DNA of 64,000 bases from the NCBI GenBank assembly GCA_032622095.1, contig CP136064.1, forward strand, positions 276,669,614-276,733,613, read 5' to 3'. Source of the stretch: Siphonodentalium dalli. Its lineage: Eukaryota > Mollusca > Scaphopoda > Gadilida > Siphonodentaliidae. A program made the position numbers and the translations under genes. The notes beneath the pieces were generated by a model that was not told where the DNA came from, did not search any database, and saw only the letters and a list, made by a program, of their open reading frames with translations. This document shows positions 12,660-23,817 of this stretch, piece by piece (the stretch's first letter is position 1; every line of letters starts with the position of its first letter).

Positions 12660-13250
12660 TTAAGATGGTGATGCTAGTACTATTATGTTGTTGATTCTCT
12701 GTCATGTCTGGGCATTCCAATGCTTCCTCATAAATATTTATTTATTATCAACTCGGAATGATATGTTTCTTGAAGGGCTCATTTATTGTGCCGTCTTTGA
12801 TATTTTTCCAACATCATTTTGAAATATGTCACAACCGAGACTAGGAGTTTGCAATAACACAATTTTTTTCAAATGTCAACGTAAATAAATGTAAATTAAA
12901 AGATACTACAAAATAGGCTAATGCAACTCAGCACTGACATTATGCGAAACTTGATTTACTGAAAATGATCGATCAATAAATTGCTCTAGTTGTCAAATTT
13001 GAAAACTTTCCACATTGCACATGGTAATTATATGCCTATTTTAGCCGCATTACATATTTTCTTGAAAACCTACAACACTATTTCAGATCCCCACCCATTG
13101 GAAACTTTTTTTTCGTTCATCTTTTCGTTTTCTTTTCATTAAATTGTTTTAATTTTGTTATTCAATTTATTTTCAAGTTATGAAACATGGATATATGGTT
13201 TGATTATATGTAAAGATTATCTATTATATATTTTGGATGATCTGTCTGTG
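12660..13250. other. AT-rich stretch without gene
   Basis: The stretch from about 13070 to 13200 (ATTTCAGATCCCCACCCATT onward) recurs at 23585-23720 next to the second exon-like cassette, so part of this is a dispersed repeat. Confidence 0.45.
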
Positions 13251-13254
13251 TGCG

Positions 13255-13925
13255 TGTCTACCCGATTTCGATGAAACTTGGTGTGTGGGGGTATTTTCTG
13301 CGGGGAAGTGACATAGGCCTATTAATTTGCCCGTGCGACTTGACCTTGACCTTGAAATCGGGTAATTTCAATGTAAAACGCCCGAATATCACGGGATTTC
13401 GATGAAACTTTGTATGTGGAGGTACTTTCGGTTGGGGAGTGGCATAGGCCTATTAATTTGCCCGTGCGATGTGACCTTGAATTTGGGTCATTTCAAGGTC
13501 AAACACCAGAATATCACGGGATTTCGATGAAACTTGGTATGTGGGGGTACTTTCGGTCGTGGAGTGGTATGGGCCTATTAATTTGCCAGTGCAACGTGAC
13601 CTTGAAATTCGGTCATTTCAAGGTCAAATCGCGAATTTTGACGGGATTTCCACGAAATTTGATACATGGGGTTACTTTTGTCCACTGAGTTTTGGACGGG
13701 TCAAATCGTGACCCCGACCTGACCTTGACCTTCAAAATCATCAATTCAAGGTCAAATCGGGTAAAACCGGATTGATTTTGACGGGTACTTTTGTCGGTTC
13801 TTTTGTCCGGGCAGTGTTTTGGGCGGGCCAAATCGTGACCCCACCTGACCTTGACCTTCAAATGGATAATTCAATGTCAAAAAGCAGAGGGCAAACAGCC
13901 CGGACGAAGTCGGGTCTATCCACCT
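13255..13925. repeat. Tandem repeat, about 120-134 bp units, five copies
   Basis: Units start at about 13265, 13399, 13519, 13640 and 13770 with variants of GATTTCGATGAAACTTGG, followed by GGGCCTATTAATTTGCC and CTTGACCTTGA...TTCAAGGTCAAA. The last two units are more diverged. Every unit carries TGACCTT or TCAAGGTCA words. The array is embedded between sequences shared with 23.6-23.8 kb, so it seems to be part of a larger dispersed family. Confidence 0.8.
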
Positions 13926-14012
13926 GCTAGTTGTATATATAAAGAAGAAAACAATAATTTGGTAGTAAACTACATGTATATACATCAACATGAACATTTA
14001 TTTCCTTTTTAG

Positions 14013-14097
14013 GCTGACTTCGGCTTAATGAATGAAGAATTGGAGTTTGCTCCTAATGTGCCAGATATGGATTGCAGCTGCTAACTGTTAACCTAAG
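14013..14097 (+). other. Exon-like cassette, copy 1
   Basis: An 85-nt segment is bounded by a good acceptor (TTTCCTTTTTAG) and a donor-like CTAAG/GTATAT. Two more copies occur at 23818 (interrupted) and 24463. Copies 2 and 3 keep one open frame reading PEGM, then WS.LL..CQI, then AAANC before a stop. Here that frame has TAA TGA before ATG, then MKNWSLLLMCQIWIAAANC and a stop. The first frame here reads ADFGLMNEELEFAPNVPD and then stops. Whether it is ever spliced is unknown. Confidence 0.35.
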
Positions 14098-14439
14098 GTA
14101 TATTCCATTCTGCAACCGATATATCGGAAAAGACATTCTTAATAGCTCAAATTAATTCCAATTAAATAAAGCATTCTTGTTTATATTAATAACATCCATT
14201 GACTGTATTAAACACATGATATTATACCAAATCCAAATTTAGCAATATTGTCAGTGTCATTGACACTTTCATTTGGCTTAGAAATCATAATATTCATGTT
14301 GTATAAATGCTAAATGGAGCAATCTTCAAAAGAATCTTTTGAATATTTGGTTCACCTTTTAAATAAAAACATACAGGTCATCATTAAGTTGGAGTCAAAT
14401 ATTTATATAATTGTGTTCAGTTCGTCCCAAAATGATGTC

Positions 14440-15060
14440 CATGAGTTTGATTGAACAATTATCCAGATTTTATTTTTTTATTACCGGTATTTGAGTTCAC
14501 AAGGTGAATATTTGAAATGAGTTTGCAAACTAGGCTTGGATTGACATTTTCACTGGTTACGTACGACCTTTTAATTTACATTTTTTTGGCATTGAGCACC
14601 TTTGAAAAGTTGTCCGGGTGTTATTTTGAAAAATTATTTACAGATTTTTGATATTTGTCACAAGAGGAATATCTTAAATGAGCTTACAAACTAGGTCTGG
14701 CCAGACATTTTTGCCGTAGTTATGGCCCTTTGATAGACATTTTTTGGTGTATAGCATCCAGGGAAAAATTGTGTGGGGTTTATGTTGAACAGTTATCAAA
14801 GAATTTGAAAGATTTTCGGTATTTTAGTTTCCGAGCAAGACCAGATCTGGAGTTTGCAAACTAGGCCTCGCCAGACATTTTCACAAGAGTTATGTTCCTT
14901 TGATCATCATTTTTCGACAAGCAGCACCAATAAACAGGACCGTAAACCATCACAGCCACACACTTTTCACTGGAGTTATTGCCATTTGATTTGAATTTTG
15001 TTTTGGGAGAAGCAACTTGAAATGGATCTTAGGATATCTCAAACAAATATTAACTGATTT
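14440..15060. repeat. Degenerate tandem repeat, about 160-bp units
   Basis: Three or four diverged units, each with a GATTTT(T/C)GGTATTT-like start, GTTTGCAAACTAGGC(C/T)T, GCCAGACATTTT and AGTTATG..CCTTTGAT. The wording resembles repeat families I associate with molluscan genomes. Confidence 0.65.
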
Positions 15061-15114
15061 CAATTATTTTTCAGCATATTTTGAAAATGCTCTTCCTCAA
15101 CCTTGCCCATCTAG

Positions 15115-16046
15115 GCTGGGGCCACCGCTGTCGATGACTGTTTGTTTTATTTGGTGAAACAACCACAGCCTGTGCAGAATAACAACACTTTAGCTAGATA
15201 TAGGGCCATGCATGCCAGAGAGCAGCTTTATTGGCCAGACATATGTGGTAGGTGATTTATCGTCTAACCTTGGTATGGTAGTTGATATTTATTTACTTTC
15301 ATCGACGAATCGAATCGCCAAAGCGCGGGACAGGTATGGTGTGTATGTAATCAGCACTATGCACCGATGTCATGCCTATAAGTAACCACTAGTTAACAGT
15401 GTATGCAGTGCAATGTAGACCAATGGGTCAATGTAATCGTTTTAATTTGGATACAATTTTGCATTACTGGGTAGATTATTTATTACAAGCTTGTTCCCAG
15501 AAGTACAGTGTTATTGCTGTTCCATATTTACAGATACGTATGGAATGTATGTTCCATATGCATTGTTGAACGTACGTTCCATATGCATCTCGTTGACGTA
15601 AAATGACGTACATGACATTCGCCTCAAACATGGAACCGGAACTATAAAATAAAAGCATCATCACACATGACAAAACACGCCCTCTATATGCCTAAATAAA
15701 CCTTTCTAAGTATGTGTGTTTACTGCACGGATTCTAGGACGCAAAGCATGTAATACACACAGAATGACACAATGTGTAAATGGGTTTCTTGCTGTCACGG
15801 AAGGATAGAACTCGAGGCGCTAGCTATCCTTCCGCGTATCGTGTCGTTCTGTGTATGTATAGTATTCCCTACCAATGCATGTTTTTTCATTGTAAATTGG
15901 TTGCAAAAATTGGAAATTGCATCACAAATTGTGATGCGAATCTTGTTAAATTGAGCCCTGACATCTGTCAGCCTGTTCTCTCATCAGACGGTACTCTCCA
16001 CTTCGGATGTGGCTTCCTTTGCCTTTGGTGTCATGCCAAGATTTGA
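15115..16046 (+). CDS. Putative two-exon 3' end of an unrecognised gene
   Basis: Exon A, 15115-15247, follows a pyrimidine-rich acceptor (CTCAACCTTGCCCATCTAG) and ends at a GTAGGT donor. It is open in one frame and reads AGATAVDDCLFYLVKQPQ through to REQLYWPDIC. Exon B, 15988-16046, follows CCTGTTCTCTCATCAG. Joining the two in phase gives WPDIC-DGTLHFGCGFLCLWC and a stop at 16044, and AATAAA follows at 16059. The intron of 740 nt contains the right arm of the foldback structure (15476-15853). The fit of splice sites, phase and poly(A) signal is the main support. I do not recognise the protein, and upstream exons were not found. Exon B is also open in other frames, so the join is an inference. 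Confidence 0.35.
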
Positions 16047-16058
16047 TTTACTTGATGC

Positions 16059-16064
16059 AATAAA
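16059..16064 (+). promoter_or_regulatory. Possible polyadenylation signal AATAAA
   Basis: It lies 13 bp after the stop of the putative gene end at 15115-16046. The motif is common by chance in AT-rich DNA, so it supports that gene only in combination with the exons. Confidence 0.25.
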
Positions 16065-16807
16065 ATTTTAACAATAACTTTTCATCGAGAATATTATTGT
16101 ACAATTTTCAGGAAAATGTATCGCATATAATAAATAAAATGCTACATTATATTCATACAGAAGTACTTGTCCCAGAAATTTGTAAATTTTATTGTAGTCA
16201 CTTTCAGTGGGTGTCTTAAATTTGTATTCGGTCTGTGCAAAATGTTGTTAAATTGACTGTCCAATTAATTTGCATGATTACATCGTTACAGGGAAATTCT
16301 AAACTTACATGTGTATTTTATGGAGTGATTCATAAACTATGGTAACTATAAGTTAAATTATAAAAATTAATTTTATGATAACCTGTTAAAGAGATGTGAA
16401 ACACTCCAGTAGGGTGATCCTATAGAAATGGAGAATATTCTTACTCAAAGTTATTCTTTTTATGAATATTAATCCAAATTGCCAACACCTACCATCATTC
16501 TGATATATTAATTAAATGCACTGACTCTGGATGGCAAAATCATTTTTGTTTGTTTGTCGCCGATTGAGTGGTATGGTCGATTTCTTTGAAATTTTCAGCG
16601 CTGTTAGTAGAATACTACATTCTCCAGGTTGGCATAACACATGAATACTAACTTTTCATAAACTCGAACAAATCCATAATATGTCTTTAACCTGAACATT
16701 TACAGTAAACATCTTCGACACAAATTCATTATTTTTCTATTTCTTGTCGAAAGTAGATCTGTGTTGTTATCTGTAATTTATTGAAATTGGCATACAGTCT
16801 CCCTTTA
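16065..16807. other. AT-rich stretch without gene
   Basis: Nothing beyond AT-rich sequence is seen; it ends at the left tip of the transposon starting at 16808. Confidence 0.4.
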
Positions 16808-18114
16808 TAGTCCAGGCACATTAGACATGAAAGTGGAAAAGTAAGGAAATAAATCGGGGGGGGGGATCTGATTATTTTTATATTTAGCCATAACATCACA
16901 GATGTGTCACGTAAAGTTCCCTATAATCCGAGTTGAACTTTCTGAGTTATATAATGTTTTCACAACAGTTATATAGATATTTAACAATCATGGAAATAAT
17001 TGGATGCTGTAACAATATTTCAGTCGAAACAAAATGCACTCAATATTGTTCGATTCACAATTCTCGAACCGAAGACACCAATTCAAAGGGAAACTTCAAA
17101 TTAATTTTGCATAAATGGATATGAAATAAAAGACTGAGCCAAAACAATGACGATTTTGAAGGCAAACTGTTGTATTCGATATCGTTTTTCTCGGGCTTCT
17201 CAAAACATGAACGCAAGCTTAGAGGTGCCACGATTAATCGTATAATTGACGAACCGTTGATAAAGCCGTTACTTGATTACCATTTCCGTCGTCGATTAAT
17301 CTCCTTTATTTATTTTGGATGTAGGAAATTTCCAGGTATTTTTATTTTACACAGTTTAATCGACAACCGAAGGTTAAACAACCTTTGATTGTGCATCATA
17401 GAGATTCTGACAACATGAGTATACTTAGATGTTACTAGTACAGGCTTTCACTTATCGTGTGGTGACTGCAGAATGAAACTCACTATTACTATTATAATTA
17501 TTTAACTTGTTCTGAGTCCTGAAATTTCTGGGTGGGGGTAGAGATGGGCGGTATTGAAATTTCAATCTCGGTATCAGTAAATTTTCGTTGATTTACCTCT
17601 GTATCGGTACAGTAATCGGTATTGCTATTAAATAATAAGATCAAAGCAGATATTCCCAGTAAATTATTGTAATTCAAGTTTTTAGCTGAACAATATACAT
17701 GTATATATGACCACGGTCCACGGATCTACTACATTCATGACAATACCTAAATTAGGCAACAAAATTACCTACGTAATTAAGTAATATTCACAAATCTCTT
17801 TGATGATTTACACGCATGTCGTCGCACTGATTTGAAAAGAGTAAGAGCATGACTACAATATATTTTCGTGTCAATTGATTTTCGTAACATTTCCATGAGT
17901 GAATAGAATTGTGAGTAGTAATCAGTGATCACAATTCACAAATTTATAAACGTTGGCGCGATGTCATGAAATAGGCAAACCGGCCATGACAATTTCCGAA
18001 CTGCAGATGCCCAAACCCGTGGGTGGTTCATATTCTCCTCCTTGCAGCGTGATATACCATTCATGTATACAATTTAAGAGTCCCTCTTATTTGCAGCAGG
18101 GAAGCTACCTGTTA

Positions 18115-20268
18115 AGCCCCTGTCACACTCAGGGCGGCGCTCTTATTGCGCTGCAAAAGTATCAAAGCGCCCACCTAAACGCACTAAGGTCTCCAAGAAC
18201 CGATTGGTGACGCAGTGGACACTGGCTACAACGGGCGAGGATCTCCATGGTCGCCCATAGGTGCCAGAGCGCCGCGCTTGTTTTATGCATGCACAAAACA
18301 AGCGCAGAGGCTCGGCGTTCTGACCAGGACGTAGTACTGTCGCCGTGACAGCTCAAAGCAAAGCGCCAAGCGAGCGACGTGAGCGTTATGTGGACGTAGA
18401 AAAAGCGCATATTAGCTTCTCGTGGTCGCAGCAAGGAATTAATCTTGTCTTTTGCGACTACAGTAAGCTTAATCAAATTCTCACTACGTGCCTTTCCCGT
18501 CCTTAATACGCTCAATGAGGCTCTGTCCAAAACTTATTGCGCTCTTTCTGCGCTGTCAAGGGGTGTTATGTACTGGTTCCCGCTCATAGAACGTCCACAT
18601 TGTGCTGCCACTGCGACTCTGGCGCTCGCTTTACACCCAAGCGTTATACATGGCGTTCTTCCGGCGTTTACAGCAGGTTTACAGTACGATCCCACTTCGA
18701 AATGCGGTCTGCTCACACCAACTGTTGTATTGCGTGTGTCTTTGGAAGGTATCTGTTATGTCTGAATTATATAGTTGTATTGCGTGTGTCTTTGGTAGGT
18801 ATCTGTTATGTCTGAATTATATATTTGTATTGTGTGTGTCTTTGGTAGGTATCTGTTATGTCTGAATTATATAGTTGTATTGCGTGTGTCTTTGGTAGAT
18901 ATATGTTATGTCTGAATTATATAGTTGTATTGCGTGTGTCTTTGCGATCAGGCTGGCGTTTGGTTTGAGTTGAAAAAGTATCAAAATACGAGTAACGCAC
19001 AGTGGAAGCGCGGAAAATTGTCAGACATTTTCAATCTGTTAAAACAAGAGAACCAATGTCAGAAATGGTAACGCGCTCAAGATCATATATTGTAAACCCA
19101 AGAATGTAATTGTAGAATATAAAATATATTGGTTTTGCGAATGACCAACTCAGAATTCCGTTAAATAACAATAACAACCAGCACCTAATTAACGAACCGG
19201 TGCCGACTCGACCGATTCCGACCACAACCCCCAGTGGGCTGCAGAAATTTATTTTATTTGTAATTGACATATAGTTTATCACAAACCAAAAATCAACATT
19301 AATCAACGTTGATTAACACAATAAACGAAAGTGATTTTCCCCAACTACATGCACCTTATACGGGACTCGGCCTCCAGCTTGCAGTTTGACTTTTAATCAT
19401 CCCAAAAATTCCCATTCTATAAATAAAACTAATAAAATACCCATTGATAATGTCAGCCCGCACGCGAAACGAGAAACTCCCCCACCAGTTATACATGCGG
19501 CGCGCGTGACAAGCTATGCTCCTATCCCGCTTATCACGTTTTTGTCGCGCTCTTTGTACGACCCATTGCGTTCCTGCTTTGTCACGTCAATTCTCACGCT
19601 CTCACGCGCTCTCACTGCGTTTCCTCCACGCCGTAAACGCTCTTAATGCGTTCAAGTCGTTGTCATTGCGTTGTTAGTACGCTTTGCGTTGTCATGGCGA
19701 CGGTACTACGCCTGGTCAGAACGCCGAACCTCTGCGCTTGTTTTGTGCATGCACAACACAAGCGCGGCGCTCTAGCGCTCTGGGGCGATCACGGAGACTC
19801 TCTCCCGTCCTAGCCAGTGTCAACTGCGTCACCAATACGTTCTTGGATACCTTACTGCGCTTTGCTTGGCGCTTTGATTATTTTTCAGCGCAATGCAAGC
19901 GACGGCCTGATCGCAGCGGAGTGTGACAGTAGTTTAATCGGACAGCTAATCTATTGCGGAGTGTTGGGTATTTTCCCCACAACATAAAAACTGACTATGA
20001 CTGGAGAACGCAGGAGGCGCTATCTATACTCTCCGCGCCCGCGCAGAGAACGTTTTGCGAACTTATTGTGAACGTACTAGCATCACAATGACAGCGACTT
20101 GAACGCACTAAGAGCGTGAGATTTGACAAAGTAGGAACGCAATAGGAGCATACTTTGTTTTAAAAGTTTGACAATTTTCGACAGTTTTCGGCGCTCCTCC
20201 TGCGTGTTACTCATATGCTGGTACTTTTGCAGCTCAGTGAGAGCGCCGGCCTGAGTGTGACAGGGGTA
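18115..20268. mobile_element. GC-rich element with CCCCTGTCACACTCAGG ends and TTA duplication
   Basis: Left end CCCCTGTCACACTCAGGGC at 18117, right end complementary up to 20266, with a further match over CGGCGCTC and GCTGCAAAAGTA. A TTA lies outside each end (18112-18114 and 20269-20271), as in PIF/Harbinger elements. Inside are long, partly scrambled inverted arms: 18210-18370 is the reverse complement of about 19680-19850. A 50-bp tandem repeat (18723-18950) and an AT-rich core (about 19040-19470) are also present. A second end-like sequence (GGAGTGTGACAGTAG at 19918) suggests more than one insertion. No transposase was recognised. Confidence 0.6.
18723..18950. repeat. 50-bp tandem repeat, about 4.5 units
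   Basis: The unit contains TTGTATTGCGTGTGTCTTTG and TATCTGTTATGTCTGAATTA. It lies inside the GC-rich element. Because 50 is not divisible by 3, it makes overlapping spurious frames. Confidence 0.9.
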
Positions 20269-21714
20269 TTACACACGATGCCCAAATGTTAATTTAAAGT
20301 TATCACGCGATCTTTTTTGTCTGATATAGGCACATATGTACAATAAACCGGTAAGTATATATATGTTTAATAAAGTAATGTATAGTAGGATATAAACATA
20401 TTTGTGAACAAATTTCCAAGATGTGCTATTTGCAATTGGCAAGATCAGGTTGTATCAAAAATCTGCAATGCGTATATCAATCGCTATTGCATCACCGTCT
20501 AATTATAAAGTAACCAGTGGGGTTTTCAATTTGTTGTGAACGGGGACCCCCCCCCCCCCATAACACGTGCTTCGATTACACATGCTTCGATCCAACTTGG
20601 GACACAGATACCGAGTTGCCCACGCATTTTCCATTTGGATGGATACTGAAATTGACACATAATGCTCCAGCTATGAGTAGTCATATCTCATGATGTTAGT
20701 TACATTGTCATTAATATGTTGTAAAGATCAAAGATGCTGTCGGGCAGCTGTGCCCTTGATGTAACAATGTTGAAATTATAGACTAATACATGCAGTACCG
20801 ACTTGTTACACCGAGTTATCATAATTATCCGATTCTTGTTGCTTACGTTTGAAATGGTCATACAATTCATGCATGTCACGGCCGCGGTGACAAGGTGACG
20901 CACATATGTTGGCAACACATGAATAATTTCATTACCGAAAATACGGTATTTTTAGTTTTGATTCGGTACGGTAAAAATGGTATTACGCTGATACCGATAT
21001 CGCACGGTAAATACCGAGTACCGCCCATCTCTAGTGGGGGGCTAATTTTGTGATTGTTATCCACACTCATGGAAGTTTACTGAAACTTAGTTTCTGTAAC
21101 ATTAGAATTCCTTCTTTTTAGGAACCGCCGGCGGTCCATCATGCATTCCTATTTTTATATTGTTTGTATGTTTGGCTATTCATAACACTGAAGTTAATGG
21201 CTACATTCGTTCTAATGAACTCACAATTATTATAACCTTGACATCGCCGAGTGCTAATCGCCGATTCCGATTATCGGAAAATCACTATATCACTATATAT
21301 ATTAGAGAGAATTTCGTAAATCCCCGATATAATGTTTCTCTTATACTTCACATCCATTGTTCCTCACACATTTTGAGCGTGTTGTCACTCTTATGGGACT
21401 AGCTATTCGATTTTTGACAAAATTTAATTTCCATTCTATTTTGGCCAATTTGGGACATACATTCTACTAATATGTTTCACGACTAAGCATTGTTTGTGTA
21501 TATCTCAAGGTTGTAAGAATTTGGAACTATTTGATCTATATATGACTGCATTCGCATACGGCCTGATGGAAATGCTTCAGAATTTGAACCACTCAGAAAA
21601 ATCAAGATATTTCAAAAAAGCTTAACTTGGATTTTAGGGGACTTTCGCCATGTTGTCCATGAAAAACTTAGCTTTCCCCGATTTTCTTGTCCCTAGTAAA
21701 ACCTAAATTTGACC

Positions 21715-21966
21715 GTATTATCAACTCATAGCCACTTGATTTTAGAGTTATCCATCTTCATCTGCCGTTTGGTCCAATTCTGTCGCTCATCGACTGTTTA
21801 CTGGGCCACTGATAAGTCTCGATGGTAAAAATTAATAGTTTTCAAAAATTAATATCTAATAACTCTGAGCTATGATAGGTAGGTTCCTTGACTCGAATCA
21901 AATAGTTTTTACCCCCAAATTGAAATAAATAGTAAACGAGGGGGCGCTTAATCAGATTATGCATCT
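21715..21966. mobile_element. Truncated TTAA-type MITE (GGTACTCAATCC family), copy 1
   Basis: Matches 23035-23259 (for example TTAGAGTTATCCATCTTCAT) and, inverted, 23910-24110. The right tip GATTATGCATC is followed by TTAA (21967-21970). The left part is missing; the element abuts the decayed end of the large transposon. Confidence 0.6.
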
Positions 21967-22083
21967 TTAAAATGCACAGAAAAGTTCAAAACAGATATGG
22001 AAAGAGCCATTAGCAGTCATACCAGCCTAAAGTCAAATACATTAAACACAATCATGGTTTCTAGTTCTTTACTTCCCACTTAA

Positions 22084-22304
22084 CCCTTTCATGACAGGAG
22101 TTTCTTGAACTTTTGTGAAAACCCTGTGCGAGTGCATTCTTTTATACATGTACATAGTGTGTTTCACATATATAAGAGAATACATTAGCCTAACACTATT
22201 TAACTTGATCCAATAAATTATATGATATATGCGAGGCTCCCCATGAAACTGCACTGGCACAGGGTTATTCATACCGTTCCAGCGCAGATCCCGCCATGAA
22301 AGGG
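22084..22304. mobile_element. piggyBac-like MITE with degenerate hairpin core
   Basis: Left tip CCCTTTCATGACAGGAG preceded by TTAA (22080-22083); right tip reads CCATGAAAGGG followed by TTAT (22305-22308), a one-base-changed TTAA. Inside is a decayed version of the hairpin described at 34.8 kb (CCCTGTGCGAGTGCATTCTT through CACTGGCACAGGG). The 221-bp length is far too short for a transposase. Confidence 0.7.
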
Positions 22305-22309
22305 TTATT

Positions 22310-22865
22310 CATTATGATAACATGTATTCTTATCGATCAAGGCATATAACACATTTTATTTTTTTTAGTCATGACATCAGTATTAAATACCTTTGATTCA
22401 AACTTGATCAAGTAGAGATGATTTCACAAGTTGTTTAGCATCTAGTAGTCCCCCCCCCCCCAGCGAAAAAAAACTAAAGAAATAATTTAATAAAAGTATC
22501 ACCGCCTCTCCTCTGTGTTTTGCCTAGCATTGCCTTAAACACAGGTATATATTTTGTGGTCGTGTTAGATTTTGGTGTTGGTTACCCGATTTTACAAAAA
22601 TGTATTTTGTGCACCCATACTGGCCTTTTGTGAGTTATAAAATTTATCCCATTTCTTTGAATTATGTTGCCAATAAACACGCATTTATGATAACGAGGCA
22701 GGAATAATAGTTTTAAAGATCATGCACCATGTGGTCAGTTGAAAGATTCTGTTATCAAATGTGTGCTGAATACACAGAGAAGGTAAGGTGGGTACCCAAA
22801 ACACTTGTAAGCTGGGTACCCATCGCACCAAAATGTAGTGACAATTAATGACACCTTCAGCTTTA
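22310..22865. other. AT-rich stretch without gene
   Basis: It holds a C11 run at 22450-22460. A pair of near-repeats, GGTGGGTACCCA and GCTGGGTACCCA, lies at about 22788-22822. No gene is supported. Confidence 0.4.
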
Positions 22866-22869
22866 TTAA

Positions 22870-23259
22870 AGGTACTCAATCCAATTCGATGGTCCCCATA
22901 TTCAACAACAACAAGATTTTTTGAAATGCCACTTCAGTTATCAGAATTGATTAAATGCCCAAAAATAATGCTGACCATTTTGTTCAACAAAATTTGGCCA
23001 GTTTGTTAAATATCTGACACACAAAAGCCACTTGGATGTTAGAGTTATCCATCTTCATCCGCAGTTTGGTTCGGGGCCATCTTCTCATCGACTTTTTACC
23101 AGGCCAATAAAAAGTACTGATGGTGAAATATAATAGATTTCAAAAATTTATATCTGATCACTCTGACTCTGGGTGGGTTCCTGGACTCGAATACAATATG
23201 TTTTACCCTGAAGCCTAAGAAATATTAATTTGCGAACGTTTGTTCTGATTATGCATCTT
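22870..23259. mobile_element. TTAA-type MITE (GGTACTCAATCC family), copy 2
   Basis: Left tip AGGTACTCAATCC preceded by TTAA (22866-22869); right tip GATTATGCATCT followed by TTAA (23260-23263). The body matches copy 3 in inverse orientation along its whole length, including TTTTTTGAAATGCCACTTCA and AGAAATATTAATTTGCGA. The right tip has diverged from the left. Confidence 0.72.
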
Positions 23260-23817
23260 TTAATGTTATTATGAGAGCCAGCAATCCCATGGCAAATTGC
23301 CAGAAATTATAGCCAAAATTATGAGCAAGGTGTTTATGGGACCAGTCAATGCATGGAAATTTCTTGTTTTCATAGTGAGGTTAGACTCCTGCGAATCACA
23401 ATTATTTTGTTGAATCAAACCTTGAAAGCAAGCAGTTAAACACCATCCCCCTCCCAGATGTAGGCCTACATGTAGCTTCCATCCATAGTTTAAAATATCA
23501 TGGTACATGTACATCATCAATAAATCGCTCCAATTGTCAATGTTTGCATATTTTCTTGAGTGATCATTTATTAATTTACAACACTATTTCGTTTCCCCAG
23601 CCCCCCCCCCATCCATTGGAATTTTTGTTCTCTTTCATCTTATTGTTTGCATTTCTTTTCATTAAATTGGATAATTTTGTTATCAAATTTATTTTCAAGT
23701 TATGAAATATGGATACATGGTTTTATAATGGGTAAAGAATATTGTACATATAAAGAAGAAAAAAATTATTTGGTAGTAAACTGAATACATCAACATGTAC
23801 ATTTATTTCCTTTTTAG

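Larger units (their letters stand above)
12066..15853. mobile_element. Foldback-like structure with long inverted arms
   Basis: The left arm (12066-12480) and right arm (15476-15853) are inverted copies. Reading outward to inward, each has a palindromic end block and then a shared block containing TTTGCGTCCTAGAATCCGTG or its complement, and GGAACGTACGTTCC or a variant. The outer tips read CACAGAACGACACG on the left and the complement on the right, each next to TA (12064-12065 and 15854-15855), which could be a TA target duplication. No transposase is seen in the 3-kb interior, which holds other repeats. Two separate insertions of one element in opposite orientation would give the same picture. 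Confidence 0.5.
17539..21033. mobile_element. hAT-like element with TAGAGATGGGCGGTA ends
   Basis: The tips are TAGAGATGGGCGGTA at 17539 and its exact complement ending at 21033. The flanks carry an identical 7-bp direct repeat, GTGGGGG (17532-17538 and 21034-21040). If the duplication is 8 bp, as is usual for hAT, it has one mismatch. Subterminal sequence is rich in CGGTA/TACCG words on both sides. The element carries a further insertion (18115-20268) and no recognisable transposase. The short imperfect ends and the TSD length favour hAT; the assignment is by hallmark only. Confidence 0.7.
16808..21703 (+). mobile_element. TAGTCCAGGCACAT-type DNA transposon, copy 1, interrupted
   Basis: The left part (16808-17530) starts with TAGTCCAGGCACATTAGACA and matches 43690-44100. 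The right part (about 21285-21703) matches 45810-46230. The last about 17 bp of the right tip are lost: at 21697 it reads AAAACCTAAATTTGACC instead of the ATGTGCCTGGACTA of the other copy. Between these parts sits a 3.5-kb hAT-like insertion. No transposase frame is visible, so it is a non-autonomous or decayed copy. Confidence 0.75.

Noticed and set aside
19031-19306. 91-codon minus-strand frame inside the GC-rich transposon
   Set aside because: Hydrophobic AT-derived frame without motif; no sign of transposase.
17953-20268. CpG-island promoter suggested by high GC
   Set aside because: The GC-rich block is bounded by inverted ends and a TTA duplication and consists of scrambled arms; a mobile element explains it better.
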